Shown piece after piece: positions 8,292 to 16,822 of a stretch of 64,000 nucleotides of DNA. The stretch is from positions 62,001 to 126,000 of the forward strand of contig NC_014414.1 of assembly GCF_000152825.2 (NCBI RefSeq), read 5' to 3'. A program made the translations under genes and the position numbers. Each line of letters opens with the position of its first letter. Within the stretch, counting starts at the first letter, position 1. The DNA is from Parvularcula bermudensis HTCC2503 (lineage in GTDB: Bacteria > Pseudomonadota > Alphaproteobacteria > Caulobacterales > Parvularculaceae). The notes under the pieces are model-generated. The model worked only from the letters and a program-made list of their open reading frames with translations, was not told the origin of the DNA and made no database searches.

Positions 8292-8981
8292 CGCAAAGCG
8301 GAGCGTATCCTCGAAGTCGCGCCTTAGGCTCGCCTCCCTGATCGCCGCCTCGGCATCGATGCCCCAGCGTTCGGCCTGGAAGGTTTCATCGAGGCGCGAC
8401 GCCGCGAAAATCTCGTGCGCCGGGGCGTCCTCGTCGAGGGCGGCAAGGGCGAGCACCGCCGACCCCGTCATTTCGGTCAGCAGTTTCGCCGCATATAGGC
8501 GCTCAAGGGAATAAGGGTCGAGATACGCCTCGATCGCCGCCAGGCTCTTGGGGTCCTGCTCCACGGCGATGATCCCTTCAGTCACCGTCAGGGGGGCGCC
8601 GACCCTTTCGGCGAAGCGGGCCAGAAAGGGATCCCATATCTCTGCCTGCCGGGCCGCCAATCCCGTCTCCGGGGCGCGGTAGCAAAGAAGGTCCGAGCCG
8701 GCATAGGCGAGGATCGTTTGCCTCCAGGGGCCCCGCGCGTCCTCCCCGCCGTCGCGGGCAAAGCCGGTCAAGCGGGTGAGCGGCATCGTGGTGAGGTCGA
8801 TGATATCTTGCTGTTGGGACCATTCCGCAGCCAGCGCCTCGGCGAGGATTTGGCTTTCTGCGCCCAAAAGGTGCCGTCCCGGTGTCTTGGCCGGCCGCCC
8901 GTCGAGCTTGATGACATAGACCCCGTCCTCGGCCGCGACGGTCACGGTCTCATAAAAGCGCTTCGGTCCCGCTTCACTCAT
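8277..8981 (-). CDS. ATP12-family F1-ATPase assembly chaperone
   Basis: ATP12 proteins shield the F1 alpha subunit while mitochondrial or alphaproteobacterial ATP synthase is assembled. The 234-residue protein begins MSEAGPKRFYETVTV, continues with VYVIKLDGRPAKTPGRH near residues 21-37 and has an EW-containing helix (AEALAAEWSQQQ) and MPLTRL, all typical of the family. The open frame extends upstream, but the family starts here and the ATG overlaps the rluC-like stop by 8 bases, which implies coupling. It ends inside the last codons of alr on the other strand. Confidence 0.88.
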   Translation of the reverse strand: MSEAGPKRFYETVTVAAEDGVYVIKLDGRPAKTPGRHLLGAESQILAEALAAEWSQQQDIIDLTTMPLTRLTGFARDGGEDARGPWRQTILAYAGSDLLCYRAPETGLAARQAEIWDPFLARFAERVGAPLTVTEGIIAVEQDPKSLAAIEAYLDPYSLERLYAAKLLTEMTGSAVLALAALDEDAPAHEIFAASRLDETFQAERWGIDAEAAIREASLRRDFEDTLRFASLTP

Positions 8982-9936
8982 CGGGCCACTCCAAATCGTC
9001 CGGTCGCGAAAATCCGAAAATCGACCATGATGTCGCCATTCCTCCGGTGAGGTCCGCCGTGACCACCAAGGGCGGTCGCCCCCGCCGAGGCACATGCATT
9101 TGCCGACAGAAGAGATGCATCTGGTTCGGCAAGCCCTCAAGCACCGCTCCGGCTCCCCCATATTTCCGGTCACCGACAATCGGGGTGCCAATCGCCGACA
9201 AATGGACGCGGATCTGATGGGTCCGGCCGGTGTGGGGTCGAAGGGCGAGAAAGGCCGCCTTCTGTCCGGCGGTTTCCACCGTTTGATAATCCGTGAGCGC
9301 AGATTGACCCTGTTCGGTTCCGCGCATTTTTTCCCGCCCCGGCTCGCCGGCTTTTTCGATCCGCATATCGATACGACCGAACAGGGGATGGGGAACGCCT
9401 TTGGTGATCGCCCAATAGGTCTTGCCGATGCGATGTTGTTGGAAGGCAAGGCTTAGCGTCGCCGCGACGGCCCGGCTCTTCGCCAAGAGGAGCACCCCGC
9501 CCGTATCCCGGTCGAGGCGGTGCACCAGGCGGGGGCGCGCCTCCCCCTCCCCGAAGACATCGAGCATGCCGTCAATATGGATCAGGGTTTTCGCCCCCCC
9601 CTGAACGGCAAGGCCAGCAGGCTTGTTCAGGGCGAGGATGTCGTCATCCTCATAGATCACAAGGCCGCGCATCATCTCGGCCTCGGCGGGGCCCACAACA
9701 GGGCGGGACGGCGGCGGGGCGGCGGCTTCGGGATCGATCGGCGGCACCCGCACGACTTCTCCGCTCTCAACCCGGTGATCGGCTTTTACACGCCCCCCAT
9801 TGAGCCGGACCTGCCCTTTACGCAGCCATTTTTGGACTTGTCCCTGGGTGACGCCAGGGAACCGCCGTTTCATCCAGCGATCGAGGCGCTGACCCGCCTC
9901 CGCCGACGTCACCGTCACTTCCTGAACACCGCTCAC
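8974..9936 (-). CDS. RluC/RluD-type 23S rRNA pseudouridine synthase
   Basis: This enzyme isomerises uridines in 23S rRNA. An N-terminal S4-like domain (QRLDRWMKRRFPGVTQGQV) precedes the catalytic domain with the RluA-family active-site segment PRLVHRLDRDTGGVLLLA, whose Asp is the nucleophile. HTGRTHQIRVHLS is the second conserved motif. I chose GTG 9936, which overlaps the crcB stop as GTGA and gives the family-like start MSGVQEVTV; ATG 9948 is the alternative. The 320-residue length is normal. Assignment to RluC rather than RluD is not secure. Confidence 0.9.
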   Translation of the reverse strand: MSGVQEVTVTSAEAGQRLDRWMKRRFPGVTQGQVQKWLRKGQVRLNGGRVKADHRVESGEVVRVPPIDPEAAAPPPSRPVVGPAEAEMMRGLVIYEDDDILALNKPAGLAVQGGAKTLIHIDGMLDVFGEGEARPRLVHRLDRDTGGVLLLAKSRAVAATLSLAFQQHRIGKTYWAITKGVPHPLFGRIDMRIEKAGEPGREKMRGTEQGQSALTDYQTVETAGQKAAFLALRPHTGRTHQIRVHLSAIGTPIVGDRKYGGAGAVLEGLPNQMHLFCRQMHVPRRGRPPLVVTADLTGGMATSWSIFGFSRPDDLEWPDE

Positions 9937-10310
9937 GGACGCCCCCATCGCAGGAGCTGATGGCCGAGGAGAAAGCCGGCGATCGCCAGTCCCACCGACA
10001 GGCCGACATAAAGGCCGGCAAGGGTACTGCCGCGCTCCTTGTAAAGGGTCACCGCATCGAGGGCGAAGGTCGAGAAGGTCGTGAAAGCCCCCAAGCATCC
10101 CACCAATAAAAACGCGGCAAGAGGCGACTGGCGGTCTTCGAGGACGGTAACGGCCATCCCAAGGCCAAAGGAACCAAGCACATTGATGGCTAGAACCGAC
10201 CAAACGGGCTCCCCGCCGTGCCACGCCGTAAGGCTGCGTATGACGCCAAAGCGGGCCACCGCGCCAATGGCGCCGCCGATCGCAACGGCCAGATAGGTTT
10301 GAAAAGCCAT
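9933..10310 (-). CDS. crcB: CrcB/FluC fluoride channel
   Basis: Fluc channels are small dual-topology dimers that export fluoride. The 125-residue protein has four hydrophobic helices and the family signatures GGAIGAVARFG (12-22), INVLGSFGLG and GCLGAFTTFSTFALD, where the TTFSTF stretch lines the pore. I looked for a fluoride riboswitch upstream on the minus strand and did not recognise one. The stop overlaps the GTG of the pseudouridine synthase gene. Confidence 0.93.
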   Translation of the reverse strand: MAFQTYLAVAIGGAIGAVARFGVIRSLTAWHGGEPVWSVLAINVLGSFGLGMAVTVLEDRQSPLAAFLLVGCLGAFTTFSTFALDAVTLYKERGSTLAGLYVGLSVGLAIAGFLLGHQLLRWGRP

Positions 10311-10413
10311 GGAGACGCATAGCTCCCCCACCGCCCGACGCCAACCGGCCCCCCGGGCTTTCGTCCGATGCAGAGGTTCGCTATCAGGTGAGACCCGCGC
10401 AAAGTTCGAAGTG

Positions 10414-10980
10414 ATGACGTCCCCCTCCCCCCGTCCCTCCTCGCTGACCATCTCACGACCCGTCGTGCTCATCGGCTTGATGGGCGCGGGGAAGACCACG
10501 GTGGGCCGTCGTCTTGCCGAGCTCTTGGCTCTGCCCTTCAAGGATGCCGATGAGGAGATCGAGGACGCGGCGAATATGTCCGTCGCCGATATCTTCGAGA
10601 CCTATGGCGAAGGCTATTTCCGAGAGGGCGAGCGAAAGGTTATCGAGCGCCTGTTGTCCGAAGGGCCGATGGTCCTGGCCACCGGCGGCGGCGCCTTTAT
10701 GAACGCCGCGACCCGAGAGTTGGTGAAATTGAAGGCAATCAGCATATGGCTGCGGGCCGATCTCGACCTCCTGGTCAAAAGGACCGCGCAAAAAGCCACA
10801 CGGCCGCTCCTCCAACAGGGCGACGCGCGGGAGATCCTGGCGCGTTTGCTGAAAGAACGGGCACCGGTCTATGCCGAAGCGGACATCGTCGTTGACTCCC
10901 TTGAGGGTCCCCATCTCAAAACCGTGAACCGGATTATCAAAGCCCTCGACCGTCATGCCGAGGGCGGAGCGACCCTATGA
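10414..10980 (+). CDS. aroK: shikimate kinase
   Basis: AroK phosphorylates shikimate in aromatic amino acid synthesis. The 188-residue protein has Walker A GLMGAGKTT near residues 21-29, the shikimate-binding DADEEIE segment, a GGG motif (LATGGGAF) and the lid arginine region ATRPLL. An upstream in-frame extension is ignored because the kinase fold begins just after ATG 10414. The stop overlaps the aroB ATG by 4 bases. Confidence 0.95.
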   Translation: MTSPSPRPSSLTISRPVVLIGLMGAGKTTVGRRLAELLALPFKDADEEIEDAANMSVADIFETYGEGYFREGERKVIERLLSEGPMVLATGGGAFMNAATRELVKLKAISIWLRADLDLLVKRTAQKATRPLLQQGDAREILARLLKERAPVYAEADIVVDSLEGPHLKTVNRIIKALDRHAEGGATL

Positions 10981-12092
10981 CCCTCCGCCGTGTGCCCGTC
11001 GCCCTTGGTGAGCGTTCCTATGATGTCGTGATCGGACCTGGGGCCCTTGGACAGTCGGTCGAACGCTTGAGAGAGATTGTCGGCGGTGGACAGGCCGCCA
11101 TCGTCGCCGACGACACTGTCTGGGCCCAGCATGGCCATCAGGTTTCGGCCCTGTTGGCTGAGGCCCCCGTCATCACCGTCCCCCCGGGAGAGGGCTCAAA
11201 AAGCTTCGCCTCGTTCGAGCGCGTGGCCGAGGCCCTCCTGGCGGCCAATGTCGGCCGTGATGGGACGGTCATCGCCTTTGGCGGGGGGGTGGTCGGCGAC
11301 CTTGCCGGATTTGCCGCCGCGACCTTACGGCGCGGGTGCCGGTTTGTGCAGATCCCCACGACGTTGCTCGCGATGGTCGATAGCTCCGTCGGGGGAAAGA
11401 CCGCCATCAATGCGCGGGCCGGAAAGAACCTGGTCGGGGCCTTCTACCAGCCTGCCCTCGTCGTTGCCGATACCAGCCTGCTTCACTCCCTGCCGAACAG
11501 GGAATTGCGCGCGGGCTATGCGGAAATCCTCAAATATGGCTTCCTCGGCAATCGGGCCTTCGCCGATTATCTCGAAACCAACGGCAAGGTCATTCTCGAT
11601 CAGTCGCCAGACGAATTAGCCTATGCGATCGAGGTTTCGGTCCAAGAAAAAGCGCGGATCGTCGCCGCCGACGAGCGGGAAAAGGGCGAACGCGCGCTCC
11701 TCAATCTCGGGCATACCTTCGGCCATGCCCTCGAAGCGGCGGCGGGATATGATGGGCGTCTTCTGCACGGCGAAGGTGTCGCGGTGGGGATGACGCTCGC
11801 CGCGCGCTTTTCCGCTGACTGCGGGATGATCACCGAGGCCGAGGCCAAGCGTGTGGAGCGGATGATCGCCGATAGTGGGCTGCCCACCCGCCCCCAAGAC
11901 ATTCCGGGGCTGATCACCAGCGCCGCCGAGCAACGCGCCTTCATGCAACAGGATAAGAAAGTCGAGGCCGGGCAATTACGCCTTGTCCTGCTTGAGGCCA
12001 TTGGCGCGGCCCGGCTTGTCCGCAGCGTCGATGAGACGGCATTGATGGCCTTTCTGACGACCGCCTTTTCGACCGTATCGAGCGCTTCATGA
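10977..12092 (+). CDS. aroB: 3-dehydroquinate synthase
   Basis: AroB converts DAHP to 3-dehydroquinate using NAD and a divalent metal. The 371-residue protein contains GGGVVGDLAGFAAATLRRG near residues 103-121, the TTLLAMVDSSVGGKTAIN segment and the metal histidines in NLGHTFGHALE and LLHGEGVAVGM. It has normal length. It follows aroK with an ATGA overlap and precedes the CorC-like gene with another. Confidence 0.97.
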   Translation: MTLRRVPVALGERSYDVVIGPGALGQSVERLREIVGGGQAAIVADDTVWAQHGHQVSALLAEAPVITVPPGEGSKSFASFERVAEALLAANVGRDGTVIAFGGGVVGDLAGFAAATLRRGCRFVQIPTTLLAMVDSSVGGKTAINARAGKNLVGAFYQPALVVADTSLLHSLPNRELRAGYAEILKYGFLGNRAFADYLETNGKVILDQSPDELAYAIEVSVQEKARIVAADEREKGERALLNLGHTFGHALEAAAGYDGRLLHGEGVAVGMTLAARFSADCGMITEAEAKRVERMIADSGLPTRPQDIPGLITSAAEQRAFMQQDKKVEAGQLRLVLLEAIGAARLVRSVDETALMAFLTTAFSTVSSAS

Positions 12093-13348
12093 CCCTCATT
12101 CTCATTCTGTTCCTGCTCTGCCTGTCCGCCTTCTTCTCAGGATCGGAGACGGCGCTGACGGCGACGTCGCGGGCCCGCATCCGCACTCTTGAGCTGAAAG
12201 GTTCCCGCCCGGCCGCCGCCGTGCTCAAACTCACGGAGGACAAGGAACGGCTGATCGGCGCGATCCTTCTGGGCAACAACCTCGTCAACATTCTCGCCTC
12301 GGCCCTGGCGACGAGTTTCCTCGCGTCGATCTTTCCCGGCGGTCTTGGCGTTGCCCTCGCAACGGCGGTGATGACCATCCTCGTCCTGGTCTTCGCCGAG
12401 GTGATGCCAAAGACGGCGGCAATCTCCCGCCCCGATCGGTTCGCTATGGCCGTTGCGGTGCCGATGCAGGTCCTCGTGCGATTATTCGCCCCCGTCACCG
12501 CCGTGGTCCAGGCGGTGGTTCGGGTGACCCTCAGTACCCTTGGCGTCGATGTGTCAAACACCCACGTCCTGTCCCCCCATGAGGAACTCAAAGGCGCGGT
12601 CGATCTGCACCACGAAGAGGGCCAGATGGAAAAAGAGGCTCGGGACATTATCCGCGGTGCGCTCGAGCTCGACGACATCACGGTGGAGGAGATCATGATC
12701 CACCGTAAGAATATCGAAATGTTGGATGTCGACCAACCCAATCGCGATATCGTCGAAGCCGTTCTGCAATCGAAGTTTACCCGTATTCCTCTCTATAAGG
12801 ACAATCCCGACGATATCATCGGGGTCCTTCATGCAAAGGATCTGCTTAGGGCCTTATGGGCGCACGAAAACGACCCTGACCGCATTTCGATCCGAGAACT
12901 GGCGATGGAAGCGTATTTCGTGCCCGAGACCACGACGCTTCAGGAACAACTCGACGCCTTCAAAGCCACACGGCAGCATTTCGCCATGATCATCGATGAG
13001 TACGGATCGATCCAGGGCCTGGTAACCCTGGAGGACATCTTGGAAGAGATCGTCGGTGAGATCGAGGATGAATACGATGCCCCGATCATCGGGGTGAAGC
13101 GCCAGGCCGACCGATCGGTCATCGTGGACGGGACGGTCACCATTCGCGATCTCAATCGGATGATGGATTGGCGGTTGCCCGATGAAGAAGCCGTGACCAT
13201 CGCCGGCCTGGTCATTCACGAAGGACGCTGCATCCCCGATGTCGGACAGATCTTCTCCTTTTTCGGATATCGGTTCGAAGTCCTCAAAAAAAGGCGAAAT
13301 CAGGTGACAAGCCTGCGGGTGGTGCCCCTGGACGCCGTTAAACGATGA
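12089..13348 (+). CDS. HlyC/CorC (CNNM) family protein with DUF21 and CBS domains
   Basis: These membrane proteins are implicated in magnesium or cobalt efflux. The 419-residue protein has an N-terminal DUF21 transmembrane domain (residues 1-150, starting with LILFLLCLSAFFSGSETAL), two CBS domains around residues 195-330, including IMIHRKNIEML and QHFAMIIDEYGSIQGLVTLE, and a C-terminal CorC_HlyC domain. This gene next to aroB and near bolA is a conserved alphaproteobacterial arrangement. It overlaps both neighbours by 4 bases. Confidence 0.92.
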   Translation: MTLILILFLLCLSAFFSGSETALTATSRARIRTLELKGSRPAAAVLKLTEDKERLIGAILLGNNLVNILASALATSFLASIFPGGLGVALATAVMTILVLVFAEVMPKTAAISRPDRFAMAVAVPMQVLVRLFAPVTAVVQAVVRVTLSTLGVDVSNTHVLSPHEELKGAVDLHHEEGQMEKEARDIIRGALELDDITVEEIMIHRKNIEMLDVDQPNRDIVEAVLQSKFTRIPLYKDNPDDIIGVLHAKDLLRALWAHENDPDRISIRELAMEAYFVPETTTLQEQLDAFKATRQHFAMIIDEYGSIQGLVTLEDILEEIVGEIEDEYDAPIIGVKRQADRSVIVDGTVTIRDLNRMMDWRLPDEEAVTIAGLVIHEGRCIPDVGQIFSFFGYRFEVLKKRRNQVTSLRVVPLDAVKR

Positions 13349-14670
13349 GCGCTCCAGCCCCTCGCCGGGCGCTTGTCTTCATCTTTATCACCGTACTGTT
13401 GAGCATGATCGGTGTGGGCATCATCCTGCCCGTCATGCCCGCGCTGTTGACCGACCTGACGGGCTTTGCGGAGGGGGAGAGTGCCCGTCTCTACGGTTAT
13501 CTCATGTTCGCCTATGCGGCGATGCAGTTCTTGTTCTCGCCGGTCATCGGCGCGCTTTCCGACCAATACGGTCGGCGCCCCGTCATTCTGGTCTCGTTGT
13601 TCTTCTACGGCATCGATTTCCTTCTGATGGCCTTTGTCCCGACCTTTGGGTGGCTGGTCCTCGGTCGGCTTCTCTCCGGGGCGACGGCAGCGACATTCAG
13701 CACCGCCGGGGCCTTCATTGCCGATGTCTCGCCGCCGGAGAAAAGGGCCCAAAATTTCGGGATCATCGGTGCCGCTTTTGGCCTTGGGTTCATTATCGGA
13801 CCGGTTCTTGGGGGACTAGCCGCCGCCTACGGCCCTAGTCTCGCCATTCTCTTCCCCAGTGATAGCGGGGTTGCCTCTGCGCTGACGGCCTTCGGTCCCC
13901 GCTATCCGTTTCTGCTGGCCAGTGTCGTTATCTTCGCAAATTTTATCTTTGGGCTGACCGCCTTTCCCGAATCCCTACCCGTGGAGCGTCGGCGCGCCTT
14001 TGATTGGCGTCGGGCCAACCCCATTGGGGGGCTGATCTCCGTCAGCCGGAATCGGACGGTCCTCGTCATTATGGGGGCCTATTTCCTGATGCAGGTTGCG
14101 CATCATTCTTTTCCCGCCGTCTGGGCTTTCTATACGACGGCCAAATTCGGCTGGTCAGCCCTCTCGATTTCCCTTTCCCTTTCTTATGTCGGGATCACGG
14201 CCGCGGTCGTTCAGGGATATCTGACCCGGAAGGCGATCCCAGCCCTCGGCGAAACCCGGGCGGTCGTGATCGGCAGCGTGGCCATGGCTCTCTCCACCCT
14301 CGGCTATGCGTTCTTCACCCCGGCCGGACCGTGGGTCTATGTCTGGATCACCGTCGGCGCCCTTGGCGGTTTCATGATGCCCGGCATGCAAGCAAAGATG
14401 ACCAAGGCCACCGCCGAAGACGCCCAAGGGGAATTGCAGGGCGCCATCGCCAGCCTGTCCAGCATCACCATGGCCTTCAGCCCTCTGATGATGACCCAGA
14501 TCTTCGCAGCTTTCACCGATCGTACGGAGGGACAGGATTTCCCCGGCGCGCCCTATGCGGTGGCGAGCCTGTTTCTCTTCGCCTCCGGCGCCCTGTTTCT
14601 CTGGGGTGCCCGAAGGAATCGCCCCGCGCCGCCTGAGCCGATTGCCGCCCAAGACGCCGGGACCGCCTAA
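13345..14670 (+). CDS. MFS transporter, TetA-like drug/proton antiporter type
   Basis: The 441-residue protein has about 12 hydrophobic segments and the MFS motif between helices 2 and 3, GALSDQYGRRPVILVSL near residues 69-85. The start (FIFITVLLSMIGVGIILPVMP) resembles TetA/tricyclic efflux pumps. A loop of about 30 residues after helix 6 region (FPSDSGVASALTAFGPRYPF) is unusual. It overlaps the CorC-like stop by 4 bases, so it is likely co-expressed with shikimate-pathway genes although no functional link is obvious. The substrate is unknown. Confidence 0.88.
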   Translation: MSAPAPRRALVFIFITVLLSMIGVGIILPVMPALLTDLTGFAEGESARLYGYLMFAYAAMQFLFSPVIGALSDQYGRRPVILVSLFFYGIDFLLMAFVPTFGWLVLGRLLSGATAATFSTAGAFIADVSPPEKRAQNFGIIGAAFGLGFIIGPVLGGLAAAYGPSLAILFPSDSGVASALTAFGPRYPFLLASVVIFANFIFGLTAFPESLPVERRRAFDWRRANPIGGLISVSRNRTVLVIMGAYFLMQVAHHSFPAVWAFYTTAKFGWSALSISLSLSYVGITAAVVQGYLTRKAIPALGETRAVVIGSVAMALSTLGYAFFTPAGPWVYVWITVGALGGFMMPGMQAKMTKATAEDAQGELQGAIASLSSITMAFSPLMMTQIFAAFTDRTEGQDFPGAPYAVASLFLFASGALFLWGARRNRPAPPEPIAAQDAGTA

Positions 14671-14686
14671 CAGGCGAACGGGGCCT

Positions 14687-14956
14687 CTAGTCGGCCGCCG
14701 CGCCCCGCGCCTCGACGGAAAGGGCATGGACCGGCCCCGCCAGTTCCTCGGCGAGGACCTTGGTGATCGCCCGGTGACGGGCGAGGCGGGACAGGCCGTC
14801 AAAGGCGGCGGCCACGATCACCACGCGGAAGTGACTTTCCCCTGCCGCCCCGGCTTCGCTGTGGCCGGCATGGAGGTAACTCTGATCGATGACCTGAAGC
14901 TCGATCGGCGCGAAGGCATGCTGCAATTTCTCGGTAATCCGATCCGCCACACTCAT
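14687..14956 (-). CDS. bolA: BolA family protein
   Basis: BolA proteins pair with monothiol glutaredoxins in iron-sulfur handling and can affect morphology genes. The 89-residue protein starts MSVADRITEKLQHAF and contains YLHAGHSEAG and ESHFRVVIV, giving the conserved His and the second half of the class II KH-like fold, followed by RHRAITKVLAEEL. In-frame ATGs exist up to 21 bases upstream; the family start is at 14956. It is divergent from the J-protein gene and converges on the MFS gene with a 16-base gap. Confidence 0.92.
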   Translation of the reverse strand: MSVADRITEKLQHAFAPIELQVIDQSYLHAGHSEAGAAGESHFRVVIVAAAFDGLSRLARHRAITKVLAEELAGPVHALSVEARGAAAD

Positions 14957-15052
14957 GCTCAATCTCATTTTTCGCAAAACCAGCTACCACGCACGGGAAC
15001 GCCCATATAGTCAAGTCTGGTACGAAAAAGCGGCGCGTCCCATACTCTCCCA

Positions 15053-15700
15053 ATGCCAGATGACGGGTACAAATATAAACCTCGCATGGGTTTCGATATT
15101 CGGGTGAAACCGACGCGTGGGGGATCGAAGCGGCGGCGGCCGGTGGAAGAGACGGCCACTCGTCAGTGTGAGCACGAGGACTGTGCCGAAGTCGCCTCGG
15201 TGCGGGTCGCCAAATCGCCTGACCAGCCGAATATCCATATCTGGCTGTGCCAGGCCCACGCCCGGGAGCACAATAAGAATTGGAACTTCTTCGAGGGCAA
15301 AACCGATGCCGAGGCGGCGGCGATACGGAATCAGGCCCGCTATGGCGATCGGCCAACCTGGAAGATGTCCAAGAACGGTCGCGCCGCCGCCGCGGCAAAG
15401 GCAGCGATGGGGGGCGCGCAGGGCGCCGCCGAAGATCAACTCGGCCTCGCCAGCGATCGGCCACAGCCACAGGATGACGGGATCTATCGCGAAGGACGGC
15501 GTTTGACCCGACTTCAGGTTCAAGCCTTCAGGACACTGAATCTCAAACCGACCTCGTCCAGCGGCGATATCCGCAAGCGGTACGCAGAATTGGTCAAACG
15601 CTTCCACCCCGACTCCAATGAGGGGGATCGCTCAGCAGAGCATCAGCTCCAAGAAGTAATCAAAGCGCATCAGATTCTCAAAAAGGCCAACTTCATTTGA
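15053..15700 (+). CDS. J-domain protein with N-terminal Cys/His cluster
   Basis: The C-terminal J domain (about residues 155-215) carries HPD in KRFHPDSNEG and would stimulate an Hsp70 partner. The N-terminal half has CEHEDC near residue 40 and a LCQAH pair about 30 residues later, a spacing that could bind zinc. The J domain is at the C-terminus, as in the small J-proteins found beside bolA in many alphaproteobacteria. Its TGA overlaps the TTG start of the next gene. Confidence 0.9.
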   Translation: MPDDGYKYKPRMGFDIRVKPTRGGSKRRRPVEETATRQCEHEDCAEVASVRVAKSPDQPNIHIWLCQAHAREHNKNWNFFEGKTDAEAAAIRNQARYGDRPTWKMSKNGRAAAAAKAAMGGAQGAAEDQLGLASDRPQPQDDGIYREGRRLTRLQVQAFRTLNLKPTSSSGDIRKRYAELVKRFHPDSNEGDRSAEHQLQEVIKAHQILKKANFI

Positions 15701-16380
15701 GGGGGCAAAAGTCGGCGAGAGGCGCGGGGAGCCTTTCTGCCCTTCGTCGATGGGGGGCCTTCTTTGTTCTCGCTCTCCTCATCGCCGGATGCGGGGCGAC
15801 CGGTGGGGGCCTCGGGCTGACGAACAATGTTGCGCCAACGCCCAGCGACACACTGCCTCCCCTCCTCCTGATCCATCCCCCCTTCGCCGAAACCTATGCC
15901 TGTGCAGAGCATTGGGAGGGGGAGCATAAGAAACGCGGCGATGCCCTCGGCACCGATTGCTTCGTGATCGGCCAGGTGCCGACCCCAACGGGTGGCGTGA
16001 TCCTTTCTCCCTTCAAAAATCGTGGCTTTGAGAATAGCGATTGGTTTACTTACCGCGCCGCTATTCTGGCGCCTGTGGCGGGCACCGTTGCGCGCGTCGT
16101 CCGACGGACCGAGCCCAATCAGCCGGGCATCATTGGCGCCGCCCCGGCAACCTATGTCGAAATCGTCGACAGGGATGGAGTCCACATTGTCGTCGCTCAT
16201 ATCGAGGCCATCACCGTCGCCAGCGGAGACGAGGTGACGGCGGGCCAGGTGATCGGCCGGGTCGGCAATAATGGGCTTTCCCGAGCGCCTCATATCCACA
16301 TAGGGGCGTGGAAGGGCCGAACCGCCTATCAGCTGCGTCACGATCAGCAGGCGATGCTAGGAGGCCGAGGGCAGGACTGA
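15697..16380 (+). CDS. LytM/M23-like lipoprotein, probably lacking part of the zinc site
   Basis: A signal sequence with lipobox LIAGC predicts a 227-residue lipoprotein whose Cys is residue 32. The C-terminal half has the M23 fold: AAILAPVAGTVARVV, HIVVAHIEAITVASGD and APHIHIGAW, where HIH supplies the last zinc ligand pattern. The usual HxxxD before the first strand is replaced by a segment reading GFENSDWFTYR, so catalysis is doubtful. The start is TTG overlapping the J-protein stop; no ATG or GTG occurs before the lipobox, and AAAAAGG lies about 10 bases upstream. It may be a LytM regulator rather than a peptidase. Confidence 0.75.
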   Translation: MRGQKSARGAGSLSALRRWGAFFVLALLIAGCGATGGGLGLTNNVAPTPSDTLPPLLLIHPPFAETYACAEHWEGEHKKRGDALGTDCFVIGQVPTPTGGVILSPFKNRGFENSDWFTYRAAILAPVAGTVARVVRRTEPNQPGIIGAAPATYVEIVDRDGVHIVVAHIEAITVASGDEVTAGQVIGRVGNNGLSRAPHIHIGAWKGRTAYQLRHDQQAMLGGRGQD

Positions 16381-16417
16381 TCTTGCCCCGCGGCGCGCGG
16401 CGGATTAGGCGGTCGCC

Positions 16418-16777
16418 ATGACCGACGATCCGATCGATACTGACGGCGTGAGCCTGACGACCATCATATACGGCTTGTATCTCATCGCCCTTTTTACCGG
16501 CTTTCCTTTCTTTATCGGCGTGATCATCGCCTATGTCGCCCGCGACGGCGTTACCCCCGCAGCCCGTAGCCATTATGATCACCAAGTGCGGATCTTTTGG
16601 ACCGTGCTGATCACGGGGGTCGCGATTGCCATCCTGATCGCGACCTTCTTTCTGGCGCCGCTGGCCTGGCTGCTTGCCGCCTATATTTGGGTGTGGGTAT
16701 TCATCCGCTGCATTCGCGGCCTTCGGGGGTCGAGCCGGGGCGATCCCTATGAGGGGCCAAGGGGCGCCCTGCCCTGA
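16418..16777 (+). CDS. small multi-pass membrane protein, DUF4870-like
   Basis: The 119-residue protein has an acidic N-terminus and three hydrophobic segments at roughly 15-40, 60-80 and 80-105 (IIYGLYLIALFTGFPFFIGV, then ILIATFFLAPLAWLLAAYIW). A short conserved-looking SHYDHQVRIFW lies between the first two, resembling the FHxxQ stretch of Tic20/DUF4870-type membrane proteins. Function unknown. It stands between the LytM-like lipoprotein and an ABC-F gene in the same direction. Confidence 0.75.
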   Translation: MTDDPIDTDGVSLTTIIYGLYLIALFTGFPFFIGVIIAYVARDGVTPAARSHYDHQVRIFWTVLITGVAIAILIATFFLAPLAWLLAAYIWVWVFIRCIRGLRGSSRGDPYEGPRGALP

Positions 16778-16822
16778 GGGAGGGGAGGACGTTCCTCTTC
16801 CCCGCACGGCGAGGCCATAGCC

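Noticed and set aside
8982-9449. Upstream extension of the ATP12 frame through the pseudouridine synthase gene
   Set aside because: The stretch lies on the same strand, out of frame with conserved catalytic motifs of the synthase, and the ATP12 family starts at 8981.
10311-10413. Fluoride riboswitch before crcB
   Set aside because: I looked on the minus strand and found no pseudoknot-type pattern resembling the known motif.
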